Positions 1-7,884 of a DNA stretch of 20,360 nt are shown here, piece after piece. Under the pieces are notes generated by a model. It was not told the origin of the DNA and did no database searches. It saw only the letters and a program-made list of their open reading frames with translations. The translations under genes were made by a program, and so were the position numbers. Origin of the DNA: Candidatus Fonsibacter sp. (lineage in GTDB: Bacteria; Pseudomonadota; Alphaproteobacteria; Pelagibacterales; Pelagibacteraceae); assembly GCA_009693745.1 (NCBI GenBank), contig SHWR01000018.1, forward strand, positions 1-20,360, in the 5' to 3' direction. Within the stretch, counting starts at the first letter, position 1. Every line of letters starts with the position of its first letter.

Positions 1-2142
1 GCTTAATTTTTTTAAAATAATTTCGTCATAATATTTTTTTTCTAAAAAAAATGAATTTTCTTTATAAGAACCTTTCCATAAATTATTTTCAGAGTTTTTT
101 GCAAATTTATTTAGATATTCTGAAGCTGCCTGAATGGCTCCTTCTTTTTTTTTATTATTAGAATCATCTCTTATTAAAAAGTCTTTTTTTTCTTTATAAA
201 AACTTCCAATCACTGTTAAGGCCTCTACTAATTCTTTATCTAAATCTTTTCCCAAATTTTTTAGACGTAAATCAAATCTTCTGCAATATTTTACTATCTC
301 TTCAAAATTTTCTTCTTTTTCTTTTCCATTCTCCTCTGAAAAAAATTTAATATTATCTTTAGCAGTGTTGATAGTAATATCAAAAAGATCTTCATCATTT
401 TTAATATAAGATATTTTTTTACCAACTTTAACTTTATACAAAGGTGGTTGAGCTATATAAATTTTTCCATTTTTAATAAGTTCATTAAATGGTTCGTTAT
501 TGAAAAAAGTTAATAATAAAGTTCTTATATGAGATCCATCAACGTCAGCATCTGTCATAATAATAATTTTTCCATATCTTAATTTTTCAAGACTGAAATC
601 GTCAAATCCTGTACCGATAGCATTTATTAAAGTTATAATTTCATTTGAAGAAAGCATCTTTGCATAAACCTTTTTTGCTTTCGCAGGATCTAACTTGCTA
701 GACCCATTATTCTTTGAATCAACGTAGGTATTTAAAATTTTTCCTCTTAAGGGTAATACTGCCTGAAATTCTCTATTTCTAGCTTGTTTTGCTGATCCGC
801 CCGCCGAATCTCCTTCTACTATAAATAATTCAGCTTTATCTTTATCCTTAGTCTGACAATCGGCCAATTTACCCGGCAAACTAGAAATATCTAAAGCACT
901 TTTTCTTCTAACACTCTCTCTTACCTTTCTAGCTAGCTCTCGCGCTAAAGCTGCTTGTGAGATTTTGTTTACAAGCGCTTTTGTAATTTTGTTATTTTGG
1001 TCAAACCACACTTCAAGCTTCTCATTAACTATTCCCTCTACTACTGGGCGAACTTCTGAAGATACTAATTTTTCTTTTGTTTGAGATGAAAATTTAGGAT
1101 CTTTAACTTTTACAGAAATTATGGCTGTCAATCCTTCTCTAACATCATCTCCCGTTACTGAAATTTTTTCTTTTTTTAGAACGCTATTATCAACAACATA
1201 TTTATTTATAGTTCTAGTTAAAGCATTCCTAAAACCAACTAAATGTGTTCCGCCATCTTTTTGTGGTATATTGTTTGTAAAAGCAACAATTTGCTCTTGA
1301 TAACCAGCATTCCAAACTAAAGCCACTTCTAACTGAATGTCATTCTTACTTCCTGAAATATATATCGGTTTTACAAAAATACTTTCTCCTGCTTCTGATT
1401 TAAGTTTTTCTTTATTTTTATCAAGATCAATAACAAATTCTGTGATACCGCCTTCAAACTTATATTCGGATCTTTTTATTTTTTCTTCTCGCTTATCTTC
1501 CAAAATAATCTGAATACTTTTATTAAGGTAAGCTAACTCTTTAATTCTTTTTTTTAAAATATTTATATCAAATACTGTACTCGTGAATATCTTTTTTGAG
1601 GGTACAAAAGTTACTGAAGTTCCATTTGTTTTTTTTGCATCTCCAATTTGTTTTAAAGATTTTGTGGTAACTCCATCTTTAAATTCTGCAAAATACTCTT
1701 TATTTTTTCTGAAAATATTTAATTTTAAATTTTCAGATAAAGCATTCACTACTGAAACTCCTACTCCGTGCAGTCCTCCTGAAATTTTATATGAATCGTG
1801 ATCAAATTTTCCACCAGAATGTAACTGAGTCATAATTACTTCTGCTGCAGATATCCCTTCTTCTTTGTGAATATCAACAGGAATACCTCTTCCATTATCT
1901 TCAACGGTAACACTTTGATCTTTATTTAATGAAACGTAAATTTCATTGCAATGACCAGCTAAAGCTTCATCTATGGAGTTATCAATAACTTCAAAAACCA
2001 TATGATGCAGACCGGTGCCGTCATCAGTATCACCAATATACATTCCTGGTCGTTTTCTAACCGCGTCTAAGCCTTTTAAAACTTTGATTGAGTCTGCTTC
2101 GTATGAATTATTATGAGGTTTTTTTTGCAAATTTTCAGGCAT
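1..2142 (-). CDS. gyrB: DNA gyrase subunit B, C-terminus cut by window edge
   Basis: GyrB is the ATPase and Toprim subunit of the GyrA2B2 topoisomerase that introduces negative supercoils. The frame is open from the ATG at 2140-2142 to the left edge, giving 714 residues; about 90 residues appear to be missing compared with alphaproteobacterial GyrB of about 800. The GHKL ATPase domain shows EVIDNSIDEA (residues 51-60, catalytic Glu51, Asn55) and DNGRGIP (82-88). The Toprim domain shows EGDSAGGSA (443-451), PLRGKILN (464-471) and DADVDGSH (531-538, metal-binding Asp residues). QPPLYKV follows. It lies 61 nt downstream of recF with a candidate promoter of its own. The oddity is a segment of about 23 residues (472-494) between KILN and KMLSS where about 7 are usual. 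I see no frameshift. ParE is less likely given the neighbourhood and the long C-terminal tail. Confidence 0.97.
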   Translation of the reverse strand, partial: MPENLQKKPHNNSYEADSIKVLKGLDAVRKRPGMYIGDTDDGTGLHHMVFEVIDNSIDEALAGHCNEIYVSLNKDQSVTVEDNGRGIPVDIHKEEGISAAEVIMTQLHSGGKFDHDSYKISGGLHGVGVSVVNALSENLKLNIFRKNKEYFAEFKDGVTTKSLKQIGDAKKTNGTSVTFVPSKKIFTSTVFDINILKKRIKELAYLNKSIQIILEDKREEKIKRSEYKFEGGITEFVIDLDKNKEKLKSEAGESIFVKPIYISGSKNDIQLEVALVWNAGYQEQIVAFTNNIPQKDGGTHLVGFRNALTRTINKYVVDNSVLKKEKISVTGDDVREGLTAIISVKVKDPKFSSQTKEKLVSSEVRPVVEGIVNEKLEVWFDQNNKITKALVNKISQAALARELARKVRESVRRKSALDISSLPGKLADCQTKDKDKAELFIVEGDSAGGSAKQARNREFQAVLPLRGKILNTYVDSKNNGSSKLDPAKAKKVYAKMLSSNEIITLINAIGTGFDDFSLEKLRYGKIIIMTDADVDGSHIRTLLLTFFNNEPFNELIKNGKIYIAQPPLYKVKVGKKISYIKNDEDLFDITINTAKDNIKFFSEENGKEKEENFEEIVKYCRRFDLRLKNLGKDLDKELVEALTVIGSFYKEKKDFLIRDDSNNKKKEGAIQAASEYLNKFAKNSENNLWKGSYKENSFFLEKKYYDEIILKKLS

Positions 2143-2163
2143 TTTTGAATTTTATTGAAGCTT

Positions 2164-2172
2164 TTTATAACA
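2164..2172 (-). promoter_or_regulatory. candidate extended -10 promoter of gyrB
   Basis: In the 61-nt recF-gyrB spacer the minus strand reads TG-T-TATAAA (2172 down to 2164), an extended -10 element. A start about 7 nt downstream would leave a leader of roughly 15 nt before the gyrB ATG. TTGTCC lies about 20 nt upstream of the -10, too far for a canonical -35. This is inferred from sequence alone and would let gyrB be transcribed apart from dnaA-dnaN-recF. Confidence 0.35.
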
Positions 2173-2203
2173 TTTTTTATCCTTAAATAGGACAAGGTAA
2201 TTG

Positions 2204-3283
2204 CTACAATTTTACAAAAAATGCTTTATTTTCAATAGCTTGAAACAGTTGTTTATTAGTTCCTGTGTACCAAGTTTGCATCCCAATTTTTGCAATTTCA
2301 TCGAAAAAAAGTTCAAGATTTTTACCGTCTATATGAGATGCAATCTCATCAAATAACAGTATGGAATTTATATTTTTGGACTTCATTAACAAGATAAATG
2401 ACAGAATTAGTGATATTAATATTTTTTTTTGCTCACCTGTTGAACAAAGATTAGAATTTAATTTAGTTTCTTCGTTAAAAAATTCAAAAATGTCAAATTG
2501 CGGACCAACGCTATTTCTTTTTATTATTTGGTCGATCTCTCGTTTCTCAATATATTTTTTTTCAAAGACAGAATTGAAATCTTTTTTACTGATATTTAAA
2601 TCTAGGTCATAAGAATTTTTAATATTTAATTTAATTTTTAAAAAATTATTGAGTTTTTTTATAATAATATTATTTATATCTTCAACAAAAGTTCTTCTAT
2701 AAATAAAAATATTCCATAATTCATCTATCATTTTTTTTTCTAAAATATTCAGCCATTGTAAATCTTGATTTTCTTTCAATAATTGAATTCTTTCTTCTGC
2801 GATTTTTTTAAAATTGCTCAAATTTTTTTTATAATTTGAATTGTAATTAGAAATAATTTTATCCATAAATTTTCTTTTAATACTCTCGCCCTCATACATA
2901 ATTTTATCCATTTGTGGAGTCAGCCAAACAAAATTGATATCTTTAAAAAAATCAGTTAGAGAAGATTTGTTATTATCAATATTCAAATGTTTTTTTATTT
3001 TTTCTTCTTTTGATTCAAAAATTACATCGACCTTATAATTTTTTTCTTCATAAAAAATTGTTGTGGAAATGATTGTTTTATCTTTTGAATCTTTTTTTAT
3101 GCAGTCTTCGATTAATGTTCCTCTAATTCCTTTTTTATCTGCTATGAGAGATATGGCTTCTAAAATATTAGTTTTACCACTACCATTTGAGCCAATGATA
3201 CAAATTATCGGATAATTGGTACTTAGTTCGGTAAAAGAATGAGATCTAAAATTTTGTAATTTTATATCTTTAATTAAAAACAT
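2204..3283 (-). CDS. recF: DNA replication and repair protein RecF
   Basis: RecF is an SMC-like ATPase that, with RecO and RecR, loads RecA onto gapped DNA. The 359-residue product has the family's usual length and landmarks: the N-terminal strand and LQNFRS motif, Walker A GSNGSGKT (31-38), an ABC-type signature STGEQ (281-285), Walker B LLFDE (309-313, Asp312/Glu313) and a C-terminal WYTGT motif (338-342). The middle (about 100-260) is rich in Lys, Ile, Asn and Glu and diverged, as is common for RecF in AT-rich genomes. It starts 4 nt after the dnaN stop, so it is almost certainly co-transcribed with dnaA and dnaN. It ends in TAG. No key motif is missing. Confidence 0.95.
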   Translation of the reverse strand: MFLIKDIKLQNFRSHSFTELSTNYPIICIIGSNGSGKTNILEAISLIADKKGIRGTLIEDCIKKDSKDKTIISTTIFYEEKNYKVDVIFESKEEKIKKHLNIDNNKSSLTDFFKDINFVWLTPQMDKIMYEGESIKRKFMDKIISNYNSNYKKNLSNFKKIAEERIQLLKENQDLQWLNILEKKMIDELWNIFIYRRTFVEDINNIIIKKLNNFLKIKLNIKNSYDLDLNISKKDFNSVFEKKYIEKREIDQIIKRNSVGPQFDIFEFFNEETKLNSNLCSTGEQKKILISLILSFILLMKSKNINSILLFDEIASHIDGKNLELFFDEIAKIGMQTWYTGTNKQLFQAIENKAFFVKL

Positions 3284-3287
3284 CTAA

Positions 3288-4403
3288 TCATGCCACTCTC
3301 ATTGGCATAATAACATGTAGACTGTTAATATCTGAAGGATCATGGATTAACACTGGGGACGATGGATCTTTTGCATAAATAAACATATTTTTATCCTCTA
3401 TAGCGCCACCCACATCAATTAAATATTTAGAATTAAAACCGATTTCTAGATCTGGACCATTATAACTTAGAATAATTTCTTCAACTCCATCACCTGCGCT
3501 AAGATCGTTAACTAATAATCTTAGAATATCTTTATTAACGACAAGTTTTAATGTCCCCTTGCGATCAGATGATAGTGAGTTAATTCTATCAATTGTAGAG
3601 ATAAATGATGATAAATTGACAGTTATTTTATTGCTATTATCAATTGGTATCACTTTTGAGTAATCTGGAAATCTACCGTCTATAACTTTAGAAATTAAAG
3701 TAATATCATTTATAGAGAATCTAATTTTAGTTTTGCTTGCGGTAATTTTAAGTTCCGAATTCTCTTCTTGAAGTATATTGACAAGTTTAAATAATGTTTT
3801 TTTAGGTAAAATAACAGCCTCGAAAGCTACGTCTTTACCTAACACTAATCTACTTTTTGATAATCTATGTCCGTCAGTTGCAACTGCTGAAAGATATAAT
3901 TGATTATTTTCATTTATCTTATGTAAATAAATTCCATTTAAATAATGTCTAGTTTCATCGTTTGAAATTGCAAACTTAGTCTTATTAAGTAATTTTAAAA
4001 ATACTGAAGAGTTAATTGCAAGGGCTTCTCCCTCAACATCATCTTGGGTAATTGGAAAATCTTTAGGTGGCAAACATTTCAAATTAAAGTTTGATTTTGC
4101 TGAAATTAAAGAAAGTTGACCATCAATCTTTTGGGAAATTAATATTTCAGAGCCTGATGGTAATTTTCTAACCAAATCATATATAACCTGAGCTGTTGTA
4201 GTTGTTGAACCTTCTTTAATAATTTCACCTTTAACAACTTCAATAATAATAATATCTAAATCTGTAGCAGAGATTGTGATTTTTCCATTAGAGGCGTCCA
4301 ATAAAACGTTAGATAGTATTGGAATAGTATTTTTTTTTTCAACTATTCCTTGGATATGTGAAAGACTTTTGAGAAAAAGATCTCTATTTAACTTTAGTTC
4401 CAT
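3288..4403 (-). CDS. dnaN: DNA polymerase III beta sliding clamp
   Basis: This is the ring-shaped homodimeric clamp that holds DNA polymerase III and other clamp-binding proteins on DNA. The 371-residue product matches the family length of about 370 and should fold as three clamp domains. Recognisable segments include the N-terminal IPILSNVLL (27-35), the ATDLD motif (46-50), a central ATDGHRL segment and the C-terminal VIMPMR motif that forms part of the peptide-binding pocket. The final residues are VA, not the L that ends the E. coli protein. The ATG overlaps the dnaA stop by one base (TAATG at 4405-4401), implying coupled translation. A run of ten A on the coding strand (4339-4330) encodes residues near 22-25. 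Confidence 0.97.
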   Translation of the reverse strand: MELKLNRDLFLKSLSHIQGIVEKKNTIPILSNVLLDASNGKITISATDLDIIIIEVVKGEIIKEGSTTTTAQVIYDLVRKLPSGSEILISQKIDGQLSLISAKSNFNLKCLPPKDFPITQDDVEGEALAINSSVFLKLLNKTKFAISNDETRHYLNGIYLHKINENNQLYLSAVATDGHRLSKSRLVLGKDVAFEAVILPKKTLFKLVNILQEENSELKITASKTKIRFSINDITLISKVIDGRFPDYSKVIPIDNSNKITVNLSSFISTIDRINSLSSDRKGTLKLVVNKDILRLLVNDLSAGDGVEEIILSYNGPDLEIGFNSKYLIDVGGAIEDKNMFIYAKDPSSPVLIHDPSDINSLHVIMPMRVA

Positions 4404-5794
4404 TAAGCGGTTTTTGTTAATTTTTGATTTAGATCTTTAACCTCATTTTCAAAGTTTTTATCTTGAATCATTAACATCTCTACTTTTTTAATAGCATGAA
4501 TAACGGTTGTGTGATCTCTGCCAGAAAATCTTCTACCAATATCAGGTAAAGATTTTGTGGTCATTTTCTTTGATAAATACATCGCTATTTGTCTTGGTCT
4601 TGCAACAGATCTTGATCTTCTTGATGACATAAAATCGTGCATTGAAATATTATAATAAGAAACTACTGTTTTTTGTATATCTTCTATAGTGATATTGGTC
4701 TCAATCTTGTTCAAAGAGTCTCTTAAAATACTCTTGGCTTCTGCTACAGAGATCTTTCTATTATTTATATTTAGATAAGCCGCTATTCTATTAAATGCAC
4801 CTATCATTTCTCTTACGCTCAGCTTCAATTCATTAGCTATAAAATTAATTACCTCATCATCAATAGCAATGTTTCTTTCTGAGGCATGAAATTCTTTTAA
4901 ACATCTTTGTTTTAAAATTTTGACTCTTTGTTCAAAATCTGGACTCTGAATATCAACAACTAAACCTCCTGATAATCTGGATTTAATCCTATCTTGTATT
5001 CTGTCCAGTTCGTTTGGTGGTCTGTCGCAAGAAATTACTATTTGTGAACCAGATTCTATTAATGCATTAAAGGTATGAAAAAACTCTTCTTGAGTTACAT
5101 CTTTTCCGCTTACAAATTGTATATCGTCTATAATTAGAACCTTTGCGCTTCTAAAAATATCTTTAAATTTTACAACATCATTATTTTTTATAGATCTTAC
5201 AAATTGATACATAAATCTTTCAGCAGACACATAAATGACTTTATCTATTTTTTTTAATAATTTATTTCCAATAGCATTTAAAAGGTGAGTTTTTCCTAAA
5301 CCAACTCCACCATAAATGTACAGTGGGTTATATTTGTTTAAATTATCAATAATTCTATTTGCTGCTGTAAAGGCAAGTTCATTGCTTTTTCCAACTACAA
5401 AATTATCAAAAACTAATATTTCATTAATTTTTGAAAGTCCATAACTACCACTATCTTGAATTAAATCTTTTTTTTCAAAATCAACTACATTTGACTTATT
5501 ACTTTTTGCCTCTGCTCTTTCTAAAATTTGAAACTCTATACGAGTGATATTTGCATCTTGTTTTTTATATAAATCTAAAATTTTATCAGCATAATGAGCA
5601 ACGATCCAATCACGAATAAATCGAGTTTTTACATTTAGTACTAAGGTATTGTAATTTATTTTGGTGAAATTAATATTTTGTAGCCAGCTTGTGTAGACAT
5701 CTTTTCCATAAAAGCCTGACAAAGATTGTTGTAACAAATCCCATCTCGCTTTATCGTTGCTTAAATTATCTTTAAGACTTATTTGATTTACCAT
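4403..5794 (-). CDS. dnaA: chromosomal replication initiator protein DnaA
   Basis: DnaA is the AAA+ initiator that binds DnaA boxes at oriC, melts the origin and recruits the replicative helicase. The 463 residues show all four domains: domain I (about 15-90, with VYTSWLQ at 33-39), a short linker (about 91-120), the AAA+ domain with Walker A GGVGLGKT (162-169) and Walker B VLIIDD (219-224), and domain IV with the DNA-binding signature around RDHTTVIHA (426-434). An arginine-rich segment SRRSRSVARPRQ precedes the signature. The ATG at 5794 is preceded by a 154-nt non-coding spacer. It leads a dnaA-dnaN-recF operon. No cluster of consensus DnaA boxes is visible nearby, so the origin probably lies elsewhere. 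Confidence 0.98.
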   Translation of the reverse strand: MVNQISLKDNLSNDKARWDLLQQSLSGFYGKDVYTSWLQNINFTKINYNTLVLNVKTRFIRDWIVAHYADKILDLYKKQDANITRIEFQILERAEAKSNKSNVVDFEKKDLIQDSGSYGLSKINEILVFDNFVVGKSNELAFTAANRIIDNLNKYNPLYIYGGVGLGKTHLLNAIGNKLLKKIDKVIYVSAERFMYQFVRSIKNNDVVKFKDIFRSAKVLIIDDIQFVSGKDVTQEEFFHTFNALIESGSQIVISCDRPPNELDRIQDRIKSRLSGGLVVDIQSPDFEQRVKILKQRCLKEFHASERNIAIDDEVINFIANELKLSVREMIGAFNRIAAYLNINNRKISVAEAKSILRDSLNKIETNITIEDIQKTVVSYYNISMHDFMSSRRSRSVARPRQIAMYLSKKMTTKSLPDIGRRFSGRDHTTVIHAIKKVEMLMIQDKNFENEVKDLNQKLTKTA

Positions 5795-5821
5795 TTTTAC
5801 TTAATTTAAAAAAAGAATTGT

Positions 5822-5850
5822 GTTTTATTTTTTTAAATCTGTAAATACAA
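5822..5850 (-). promoter_or_regulatory. weak candidate promoter for dnaA
   Basis: On the minus strand TTGTAT (5850-5845) and TAAAAC (5827-5822) are separated by 17 nt. Each matches the sigma-70 consensus only partly (3/6 and 4/6), and in such AT-rich DNA similar matches arise by chance. The implied start is about 20 nt upstream of the dnaA ATG. The rest of the 154-nt spacer holds an ATT-repeat stretch near 5859-5874 and an inverted repeat close to rpsT. No ribosome binding site stands out. Confidence 0.22.
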
Positions 5851-5918
5851 GAAAAAAATTTATTATTATTATTTTCAACCATTGAGTTTAAGCTTTTTAG
5901 TTGTTAAAAATAAATTAA

Positions 5919-5939
5919 TTATCAACTTAAGATTGATAA
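5919..5939 (-). terminator. inverted repeat just after rpsT: weak terminator or operator
   Basis: TTATCAA and TTGATAA form a 7-bp inverted repeat around a 7-nt loop whose centre, CTTAAG, is itself palindromic. It begins 9 nt beyond the rpsT stop. On the minus strand the second arm is followed by a T-rich stretch containing TTTATTTTT, as in an intrinsic terminator, but the stem has a single G-C pair and would be weak. Alternatively it could be a protein-binding site upstream of dnaA. The arms resemble DnaA boxes only loosely. Confidence 0.35.
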
Positions 5940-5948
5940 AATATTTTT

Positions 5949-6209
5949 TTACAGCTTAGCGATTTGTTTTGAGATACGAGAAATTTTTCTTGAGACTGTA
6001 GTTCTTTTTAAAGAACCTTTTTTAGAAACTTTCATAACCTGTGATTGAAAATTAGAAAATAGTTTTAAAGCTTTTACTTTATCTTTTGATTTAATTGCTT
6101 CTTCAATTATCTTTACTGCGGCTTTGTATTTTCCAACTCTAATTTTATTAACTTGAGTTTTTTTTTTAATTTTTTTTACTGCACGAATAGCAGAGACTGT
6201 ATTTGCCAT
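5949..6209 (-). CDS. rpsT: small ribosomal subunit protein S20
   Basis: S20 is a primary 16S rRNA-binding protein of the small subunit. The 86-residue, lysine-rich product has the S20 pattern: an N-terminal MAN-x-x-SA start, basic helices, and the conserved C-terminal segment around KGSLKRTTVSRKISRI (the usual form has GVIHKN..ARKKSRL). The N-terminal part (VSAIRAVKKIKKK) is more diverged than in model bacteria. A run of ten T on the plus strand (6158-6167) encodes a Lys-rich stretch. It sits between mutM and dnaA, a common alphaproteobacterial arrangement. A good promoter in the 46-nt spacer upstream suggests transcription independent of mutM. Confidence 0.93.
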   Translation of the reverse strand: MANTVSAIRAVKKIKKKTQVNKIRVGKYKAAVKIIEEAIKSKDKVKALKLFSNFQSQVMKVSKKGSLKRTTVSRKISRISKQIAKL

Positions 6210-6220
6210 ATTTTTATGGG

Positions 6221-6251
6221 ATTATATATAAGCTGAAGATATTAGGGTCAA
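6221..6251 (-). promoter_or_regulatory. likely promoter of rpsT
   Basis: On the minus strand a near-consensus -35 TTGACC (6251-6246, 5/6) is followed by TATATA (6228-6223, 17-nt spacing) overlapping a perfect TATAAT (6226-6221, 19-nt spacing). It is the best sigma-70-like promoter I see in the window. It begins right after the mutM stop, and the predicted start lies only about 5-8 nt before the rpsT ATG, which would make a nearly leaderless mRNA. Confidence 0.55.
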
Positions 6252-6255
6252 TTAC

Positions 6256-7119
6256 TTAATTTTGGCATTCGTGACAAAAAAAACTTGCTCTTCCCTGAGA
6301 TACAACCCTTACTATTAGATCAGAGCATCCTGCTCTTAGGCATTTTAAATCTTCCCTGTCATAAACTTTAAATTCATTTTGGAAATGACCTTTTTGGCCA
6401 ACTGAAGATTGGAAGTCTTTTATGCTTGAACCCCCCAATTTTATAGCTCTTTTGAGAACTTTGCCGATAGATAAGTAGAGCCTATTAATGTCTATTAAAC
6501 TTAATTTAGAAGAAATTTTATTAGGGCTTATTTTTGACAAAAAAAGAATTTCATTAGCATAAATATTTCCAATCCCAGAAATAAAACGCTGGTCCATTAA
6601 TAAAGTCTTTATTGTTCTTTGTGTAGCTTTAGTTTTTAATATTAAATAATCTTTCTTTAAATATTTACCAAGTGGTTCTGGTCCTAATTTACTTAAAAAT
6701 TTATTTACGTTTAATTTAGAAATTTTATCTAACAAAAAAAACCCAAATCTTCTAGGATCGTTGTAAATTACCTTTAAATTATTAGAAAAAAAAAATTCTA
6801 AATGATTATGTTTTTTAGAAAATTCATTAAAGTAATAACTGGTCTTTAAAAAATTTTTAGAATAATTATTTTTAATTAAAAATTTACCTGACATTCCTAA
6901 ATGAGCAATCATCACATAATCATTTTTTAGATAAATCAAAATATATTTAGATCTTCTTAAAATCTTAATAATTCTTTGACCAGTAATATTTTTTTTAAAA
7001 TTATTAGGAATTTTAAATCTTAAATTAGGGTTATTTATTTTTATATTTTTAATAACTTTATTCTCAATAAATTTTAATAAAGTTCTTCTAGTTACTTCTA
7101 CTTCTGGTAATTCCGGCAT
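6256..7119 (-). CDS. mutM: formamidopyrimidine-DNA glycosylase (MutM/Fpg)
   Basis: MutM is a bifunctional glycosylase/AP-lyase that removes 8-oxoguanine and formamidopyrimidines. The 287 residues begin MPELPEVE, giving the catalytic Pro (nucleophile) and Glu after Met removal. Lys58 fits the conserved lysine, the H2TH region shows QRFISGIGNIYANE, and the C-terminus carries a zinc finger with Cys260, Cys265, Cys282 and Cys285 and the damage-sensing Arg277. The first zinc pair is C-x4-C, not C-x2-C; I recall the same spacing from other alphaproteobacteria, so it is probably lineage-typical. The N-terminal half is very AT-rich, with a ten-base homopolymer at 6786-6795. It is divergent from ubiE across 42 nt and ends just before the rpsT promoter. 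Confidence 0.96.
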   Translation of the reverse strand: MPELPEVEVTRRTLLKFIENKVIKNIKINNPNLRFKIPNNFKKNITGQRIIKILRRSKYILIYLKNDYVMIAHLGMSGKFLIKNNYSKNFLKTSYYFNEFSKKHNHLEFFFSNNLKVIYNDPRRFGFFLLDKISKLNVNKFLSKLGPEPLGKYLKKDYLILKTKATQRTIKTLLMDQRFISGIGNIYANEILFLSKISPNKISSKLSLIDINRLYLSIGKVLKRAIKLGGSSIKDFQSSVGQKGHFQNEFKVYDREDLKCLRAGCSDLIVRVVSQGRASFFCHECQN

Positions 7120-7161
7120 TAACTATATGACTATTGATTACAAATGTTCTATATTTAAAGA
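7120..7161. promoter_or_regulatory. 42-bp divergent promoter region, mutM / ubiE
   Basis: Two divergent genes share this spacer, so both promoters must lie in it or inside the coding ends. TATATT at 7150-7155 on the plus strand could be the ubiE -10 and would place the start at or near the ATG at 7162, a leaderless mRNA. On the minus strand TATAGA (near 7153-7148) or TATAGT (7127-7122) are options for mutM; the latter lies too close to the ATG to serve it. No convincing -35 is visible on either strand. Confidence 0.35.
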
Positions 7162-7878
7162 ATGCAAGATACTAATACAAAACAAAATTCAAAAAAAGAC
7201 TTTGTAAATACAGTTTTTAATTCTGTCTTTAAAAAATACGATCTTATGAATGATATCATGTCATTTGGCATTCACCGTCTATGGAAAAATAATTTAATAG
7301 ATTGGCTACAACCAAAACTAAATTCAAAATTAATTGATATGGCGGCTGGAACCGGTGATATGACAAAAATTTATATTGAACGAACAAATTTTACTAGTCA
7401 TGCAATGATGGTTGATCAAAATATCGAGATGCTAAATGAAGGAAAAAAAAAACTTGAAAATTATAAAAATATTGATTTCTTATGTGCTAGTGCGGAACAA
7501 GTGCCCCTAAAAGATTCTAGTTTTGATTACTACATAATTAGTTTTGGTATAAGGAATGTTACGGATATTAAAAAAACACTAAGCGAGGCTCATCGATTAC
7601 TTAAACCGGGTGGAAGATTTATGTGTTTAGAGTTTTCAAAAATTAATAATGAGATTATAGATAAATTTTACTCAATATATTCAAGTTTTATTCCTCACAT
7701 CGGACAAGCGGTTGCTGGAGATAAAAAATCTTATGAATACTTAATACAAAGTATCAAAGATTTTTATAACCAAGAGCAATTATTAAATCTTATGAAAGAA
7801 GCTAAGTTCATAAATACAGAATATAGAAATCTAACAACTGGAGTTGCAGCAATTCACTCTGGATGGAAAATACAATAA
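7162..7878 (+). CDS. ubiE: ubiquinone/menaquinone C-methyltransferase UbiE
   Basis: UbiE is the SAM-dependent C-methyltransferase of ubiquinone biosynthesis (and of menaquinone where that is made). The 238 residues contain the N-terminal KYDLMNDIMSFGIHRLWK signature (25-42), the SAM-binding motif I LIDMAAGTGDM (57-67), the family segment FGIRNVTD and LLKPGGRFMCLEFSK, and the typical ending HSGWK. It is slightly shorter at the N-terminus than E. coli UbiE, lacking the usual GF-x-x-V segment before the signature. A run of ten A (7443-7452) lies within the gene. It opens a tight operon with ubiB 6 nt downstream, so two ubiquinone genes are coupled. Confidence 0.95.
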   Translation: MQDTNTKQNSKKDFVNTVFNSVFKKYDLMNDIMSFGIHRLWKNNLIDWLQPKLNSKLIDMAAGTGDMTKIYIERTNFTSHAMMVDQNIEMLNEGKKKLENYKNIDFLCASAEQVPLKDSSFDYYIISFGIRNVTDIKKTLSEAHRLLKPGGRFMCLEFSKINNEIIDKFYSIYSSFIPHIGQAVAGDKKSYEYLIQSIKDFYNQEQLLNLMKEAKFINTEYRNLTTGVAAIHSGWKIQ

Positions 7879-7884
7879 CCTAAA

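Noticed and set aside
1583..1801. Small plus-strand open frame opposite gyrB
   Set aside because: It is antisense to a clear GyrB reading frame, has no recognisable domain or ribosome binding site, and is expected by chance; similar frames opposite recF, ubiB, coaBC, pnp and infB were dropped for the same reason.
2143..2203. TCCT/AGGA mini-hairpin between recF and gyrB as a terminator
   Set aside because: The stem is 4 bp and is followed by A, not T, on the transcribed strand, so it does not look like an intrinsic terminator.
2855..2915. TTATCCAT-like sequences resembling DnaA boxes within recF
   Set aside because: They are isolated, lie within coding sequence, do not match the full 9-base consensus and form no cluster.
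6256..7119. MutM zinc finger spacing C-x4-C as a novel feature
   Set aside because: I recall the same spacing in other alphaproteobacterial MutM proteins, so it is probably normal for the group.
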